Positions 42,600 to 46,145 of a stretch of DNA of 46,145 bases are shown here, one piece after another (position 1 is the stretch's first letter; each line of letters starts with the position of its first letter). This DNA is from CAZLBC01 sp964557575. GTDB lineage: Bacteria > Planctomycetota > Phycisphaerae > SM23-33. The DNA lies in the NCBI GenBank assembly GCA_964557575.1, contig CAZLBC010000032.1, positions 1 through 46,145 of the forward strand, written 5' to 3'. The notes beneath the pieces were generated by a model that saw only the letters and a program-made list of their open reading frames with translations, was not told the DNA's origin and did no database searches. A program made the position numbers and the translations under genes.

Positions 42600-45413
42600 T
42601 TACTTGCGCACCAGCGCCACCCAGTCCATCTTCACGTCGGTCGGCGGCGTGCCGAGCGACTGCATCCCCGGCCCCGTTATCGTCGGCACCGAGCCCGCGA
42701 CCAGGCCGCCCCCCTCCCGCGGGTTGTACCACCGGACGGTGTACGCTCCCGGCGCGACCTTCAACTGCGTCGTCCCCCCTTTCGGCAGGTAGACCGCGTA
42801 GACGGCGCCCTTTTGGGCGAAACAGTAATCGTCGCCGGCCGCGGTAAGCCCGTCGGCACAGGTCATCTCGTCAAAGGGCAGGTGGTCGCGAAAAAACGCC
42901 AGGGCGATTCGCGTCTGCCGCCACATGTTCTCGCGGCTGCGCCAGTCCTCGCAGTTCAGGTCATTGTGGGCGAACTTGTAGCCGAAGTACCACTCCGCCC
43001 CGCTCCCCCCGGCCATCAGGTTGCCCCACAGGCCGTAGTGCCTGACGGCGCGGTGGTCCGGGTCGTCGGCGTCGGGCTTGACCCCGGTGTGCGCGGGCCC
43101 GATCTCGTCGAGGCAGACAAACCACGGCCGCCCGGCCTTCGCCGAGGCGGTCACCCATTTCAGCGTCTCGGCGTGGGTCTTGCGGACATTCCCGATCTGC
43201 AGCGACGGGCCCTCGAACGCCGCGAACCCCAGCAGGGGCGTGTAGACCTTCTCGTACTTCCCGGGAAACGTGTGGCAGATGATCGGGTGGTCCCACGGAT
43301 CGAGCCGGCGGATGTAGCGGCAGAACTCCTTCCGCTGGGCGTCGGTGTTGGTGTTCTCCTCGCCGAGGTTCCAGAACAGGGCCGGATGGTGGGAGAAGCG
43401 GGCGATCAGCTCGCGGTAGTAGAGCCGCCGCCTGATCCCGAGGCGCCCCCCGTCGAGCCCCTGGTCGTTTTCCTGCTCCTGGGTGATCATGTGCATCGCG
43501 ATACCCATCTTCGCCATGTGCGAAAAGACGATGTCCCACTGGTCGAGCTTGCTGCAGTCGTACCGGAGCCGCTCCCGGTGGTCGGTCCAGGGCCAGACGT
43601 CCTTGCCGTCGCCGCCGTCGATGTTGTAGGGGATAAAGTAGATACTGTTCATCCCCTGCGACGAGAGGTAATTGACCGCCCCGATGATGCCCTTGCCCTT
43701 TCCGTCCCCCCAGGTCGGGTCTCCCGCCCGCCAGTCACGGACGTGGGGCTTGTAGTGATGCAGGTCCTTCGTGCGGGCCTCACCCTTTCGTCCCCGGCCC
43801 GCCTTCCTCACCCGCGCGGTCCCGTCGAAGTCGGCATAGCCGAGGAAGTTCTCGGGGCTGTCGGCGCCGCCCTTCAGAAAGTAGTCGCCGGTTTCCGCGA
43901 ACCGGAGGTACCGCGTCCCCGTGTATCGCAGCAGGCCCCTGCCCCGCAGGTCGGGGCCCGTCTTGTCGGTTTCCTCGACGGTGAACGTCCCGGTCTTTCC
44001 GTGGAACGCGCCGGGCCGGCCCGCGGTCGGCCGGTCGACCACCGCGACGTTGGTGCCCGTCAGGAACGATGCCTGCCAGGACCACTCCCCCGCCGCGGGG
44101 GGCATGAAGTGGACCTTCCAGGTCCCGCCCTTCGCGGCGCCGGTCATGCCGGCGTTGCCGTCGGCGGCGTAGTAGCCGGGCACGGTGATTGTCCGGTCGC
44201 CCCGCGTAAACGTCACGTCCAGCCGCGTATCCAGGAAGGGGTTCGGATCGGCCTGCTCCGACGTCGCCGGCCCGTCGAAGGCGATGGTGACCGCGTGCCA
44301 GGTCTTCAGTTCGCCGGAGATTCCCGCCGCTCCGGAGCCGCCTTCGCCCGGCGGTTTCGTCTCTTCTGTCGGCGGCTTCGGTGCCGCCCCCCGGAGTTTC
44401 GCGGCCGTCACCCGTGTCTCGGGCAGCCGGGTGTCGAGGGCGATCTTGTTCTTGACCTTTTCGTGGTAGAGGTGTACCCGGTCGATGCTGAATCCCTTCG
44501 ACCGGCCCGAGACTTGAAAAAGGTGCACACCCGGCTCCAGTTGATAGGAGGCCGGGGGTTTCTTGTTATGGCCGTGTTCGTGGTTCGACCGCCAGGTCCA
44601 TTCCCCCCGCTTCGAGGAGAAGGTCTTGACCCACTTTTCCTTGTCCATCCGCGTCCAGCAGTCGTTGTGCTCGGTGGAATCATGGAAATCGTGGCGATTG
44701 TGAATACGGAGATTGTAGGTCCCGCCGTGTTCGATCCACAGCGGGTAGGACAGGACCCCGACCCCGCTCTTGCGAAAGAGGTCCTTGCCGACCCAGGTGT
44801 AGTACGCCTCCCCGGTGAAGCCCTTCATCTTTTTCTCCGGCTTCCAGTCGCCGCTCGGCGGACAGGACTCGATCTCGATGACCACCACGCCCTCCACCTC
44901 CCTGAAGACGTATGCATTCCCCGGCAGGGCGCCGGGTATCGCCGCGGGCCCGTCGGCCGTCTTCGCGGCGGCCGCGTCCTGCCCGGCGGCCCCGCCGCCC
45001 TTTCCCGCGGTGACGGTGAACGAGACGGACAGGGCCTTCCCGGCCTCACCTTTGCCGCCGGGGCGGCCGCAGGGCGTCGCCGTGATCCTGTGTTCTCCCG
45101 CCTCAAGCGGCCACGGCTTGTAGTCGCCGTCCGTATCCCCGCCGATGGCGAACGGGGCCGTGCTCTCGGTGTGCACGTTGTCATTGCCGTCGAGGGCGAA
45201 CCTGACGCTCGCGGGGTTCCCTTTGACCACCGCGCGTATATTGATGTTTTTCCCGGCGGGTATTTCCAGCCGTTTGCCGTCCCCGATCGGCCCGATGTCC
45301 CTGTCGGCGTCTGCATCGACAAGCATAAGCCCTTTTACTTCATAGGCTTGCAGGATTCCCGGAACCAGCAGTATGCAGATTATCCCTCGTATCACCGTGT
45401 TTTTCGCCTTCAT
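42600..45413 (-). CDS. secreted DUF5060 glycoside-hydrolase-like protein
   Basis: 937 residues. The signal peptide is MKAKNTVIRGIICILLVPGILQA. Residues about 25-140 are an Ig-like domain (VKGLMLVDADADRDIG, EAGEHRITATP). About 165-350 is a jelly-roll, probably carbohydrate-binding (VIEIESCPPSGDW, YNLRIHNRHDFHDSTEHNDCW, FQVSGRSKGFSIDRVHLYH). DUF5060 follows at about 380-485. A TIM-barrel region comes next (LRYTGTRYLRFAETGDYFLKGGADSPENFLGY, FWNLGEENTNTDAQ, WFVCLDEIGPAHTG). The candidate acidic residues are the Glu of GEEN and Glu of DEIG. A C-terminal collagen-binding-like beta domain has GTTQLKVAPGAYTVRWYNPREGG. GGAGAAAC precedes the ATG. The polysaccharide target is unknown. Confidence 0.88.
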   Translation of the reverse strand: MKAKNTVIRGIICILLVPGILQAYEVKGLMLVDADADRDIGPIGDGKRLEIPAGKNINIRAVVKGNPASVRFALDGNDNVHTESTAPFAIGGDTDGDYKPWPLEAGEHRITATPCGRPGGKGEAGKALSVSFTVTAGKGGGAAGQDAAAAKTADGPAAIPGALPGNAYVFREVEGVVVIEIESCPPSGDWKPEKKMKGFTGEAYYTWVGKDLFRKSGVGVLSYPLWIEHGGTYNLRIHNRHDFHDSTEHNDCWTRMDKEKWVKTFSSKRGEWTWRSNHEHGHNKKPPASYQLEPGVHLFQVSGRSKGFSIDRVHLYHEKVKNKIALDTRLPETRVTAAKLRGAAPKPPTEETKPPGEGGSGAAGISGELKTWHAVTIAFDGPATSEQADPNPFLDTRLDVTFTRGDRTITVPGYYAADGNAGMTGAAKGGTWKVHFMPPAAGEWSWQASFLTGTNVAVVDRPTAGRPGAFHGKTGTFTVEETDKTGPDLRGRGLLRYTGTRYLRFAETGDYFLKGGADSPENFLGYADFDGTARVRKAGRGRKGEARTKDLHHYKPHVRDWRAGDPTWGDGKGKGIIGAVNYLSSQGMNSIYFIPYNIDGGDGKDVWPWTDHRERLRYDCSKLDQWDIVFSHMAKMGIAMHMITQEQENDQGLDGGRLGIRRRLYYRELIARFSHHPALFWNLGEENTNTDAQRKEFCRYIRRLDPWDHPIICHTFPGKYEKVYTPLLGFAAFEGPSLQIGNVRKTHAETLKWVTASAKAGRPWFVCLDEIGPAHTGVKPDADDPDHRAVRHYGLWGNLMAGGSGAEWYFGYKFAHNDLNCEDWRSRENMWRQTRIALAFFRDHLPFDEMTCADGLTAAGDDYCFAQKGAVYAVYLPKGGTTQLKVAPGAYTVRWYNPREGGGLVAGSVPTITGPGMQSLGTPPTDVKMDWVALVRK

Positions 45414-45646
45414 ATGGGTTTCTCCGTCTGAATAGCGCATCTCTGTACACTACACGTCGGTAAGTAAATGCCGAAACGTCACTGAATCTTAGCAAAGAAA
45501 ACCGGGAACGCGGATTGTACCCGCCCGAAAAAAAAAGACATCTTTTTTTCACATTTCCCTGATAAGATTCGCCCCTTTTGCTCATTTACTTATGAAAGCA
45601 AAGGAAACCGGCGGACACAGCCGCCCGGCAATCCGGAGGCACAATT

Positions 45647-45988
45647 ATGAAACAGATAACGAAAAACACCGATACCGGCAATGCAAAGGCCCTATTCCAG
45701 GGATTCGCCGAGATTGAAATACTCTGCAATAACTGTAGAAAGTGGATCGCTATAGAGAGTTCCTTCCCCGGCAGCATGTGTCGCTGCCCGTATTGCAAGT
45801 CGATCGTGGTCATCGCCGGCAACCGGGCCCGGCTCCCCTTTCGCCGGCCCCTCCCCGCCCCGGTTCCGGCACAGCGGCGGAGCGTATACACCCGGGCGAA
45901 ATCGCCGCCGCAGTCCCCCCTCGCCCTCACCGCCTGCATGTGCATGGCGATCGGCGCATTCATGGCCTTTTTGGCGATGTGCGTGTAA
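45647..45988 (+). CDS. small zinc-ribbon membrane protein
   Basis: 113 residues. A zinc ribbon is formed by CNNC and CRCPYC (residues about 27-50, ILCNNCRKWIAIESSFPGSMCRCPYCKS). A Pro/Arg-rich linker follows, and then one C-terminal transmembrane segment (LALTACMCMAIGAFMAFLAM). GGAGG precedes the ATG, so it is probably a real gene. The zinc ribbon resembles that of the 16335 protein, with a short single-pass architecture in place of the large ectodomain. Function unknown. Downstream of it, 45989-46145, nothing is recognised. Confidence 0.75.
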   Translation: MKQITKNTDTGNAKALFQGFAEIEILCNNCRKWIAIESSFPGSMCRCPYCKSIVVIAGNRARLPFRRPLPAPVPAQRRSVYTRAKSPPQSPLALTACMCMAIGAFMAFLAMCV

Positions 45989-46145
45989 AGGCGGTTGGAA
46001 AGGGCCTGCGCGACCGTTATCACCCGGTTTCGAGATCTTCCACTTTTTCAACATCCCCATTTTTTATTTTTCGTGGGATTTTTCCTATACTGACGCCTCC
46101 CTCAGAAATATTTCTTATGCCGCGATAGACATGTGCCCAATAGCG

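Noticed and set aside
42567..45431. Long open frame of 954 codons on the plus strand
   Set aside because: Antisense shadow of the DUF5060 protein, which has a signal peptide, ribosome-binding site and recognisable domains on the minus strand.
45527..45551. A-run/T-run palindrome as an intrinsic terminator
   Set aside because: It lies upstream of both flanking genes, not after one, and has no GC stem.

Overview
This 46 kb window is a GC-rich, gene-dense chromosomal segment from a Gram-negative-type bacterium. The gene content points to the PVC/Planctomycetota side of the tree. Clues are NfeD and FloA genes in tandem, a zinc-ribbon/Pro-rich membrane protein, a DUF4954 left-handed beta-helix protein, a coiled-coil protein with a BRCT-like tail, discoidin and DUF5060 surface proteins, and small lipoproteins of planctomycete style. 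No rRNA or tRNA is visible, so the phylum call is an inference from protein families only.

Layout. 1-720 holds a decayed Rhs/YD-repeat remnant. 722-3004 carries a small AbrB-type regulator and transketolase on the minus strand. 3162-3367 looks like a 6S-like small RNA with its own sigma-70 promoter and a U-tract. 3441-7028 is a plus-strand run: lipoprotein, a GcvT-like protein lacking the catalytic Asp, tgt and yajC. 7053-8684 holds an L,D-transpeptidase, a PHP phosphoesterase and infA. 9072-11621 holds the coiled-coil/BRCT-like protein and an aspartate aminotransferase. 11622-12261 has no gene but carries an inverted pair of GC-rich repeats. 12262-16094 (minus) is the long NfeD - short NfeD - FloA - small membrane protein operon. 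16335-22045 (plus) is a zinc-ribbon protein, rhomboid protease, polytopic membrane protein and discoidin-domain protein. 22038-23331 (minus) has a GNAT and a LolA-like periplasmic protein. 23542-25896 is a fused NagB/PIG-L protein.

25900-27681 is a lower-GC two-gene insert: a DUF6036/AbiEii-like nucleotidyltransferase overlapping a winged-HTH partner, probably a toxin-antitoxin or defence module. 27730-30565 (minus) is nagB followed by a DUF4954 protein. 30566-31427 has a 41-codon membrane micro-ORF, a strong hairpin and the gyrB promoter. 31428-33974 is gyrB. 33999-36065 (minus) is maf, a DUF192 lipoprotein and a UDP-sugar 4-epimerase.

36220-42554 is the most interesting block. It has an alpha-oxoamine synthase of the serine-palmitoyltransferase type, immediately followed by a ~384-residue GNAT-like protein. 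Facing them are a GH3-family acyl-adenylating amide synthetase, a 3-beta-HSD/CerR-like extended SDR and a flippase-like LPG-synthase-type membrane protein. Together they resemble a sphingolipid (ceramide) or related long-chain-base N-acyl lipid pathway, with GH3 as an unusual partner. The window ends with a large secreted DUF5060 glycoside-hydrolase-like protein and a small zinc-ribbon membrane protein.

Palindromic repeats are scattered between genes, and some reach into gene 3' ends (587-749, 31124-31171, 42513-42597, the pair at 11725/12135). A 36-nt direct repeat sits at 38630/38696. Three of these share a GGGACGG core, suggesting small mobile or REP-like elements.
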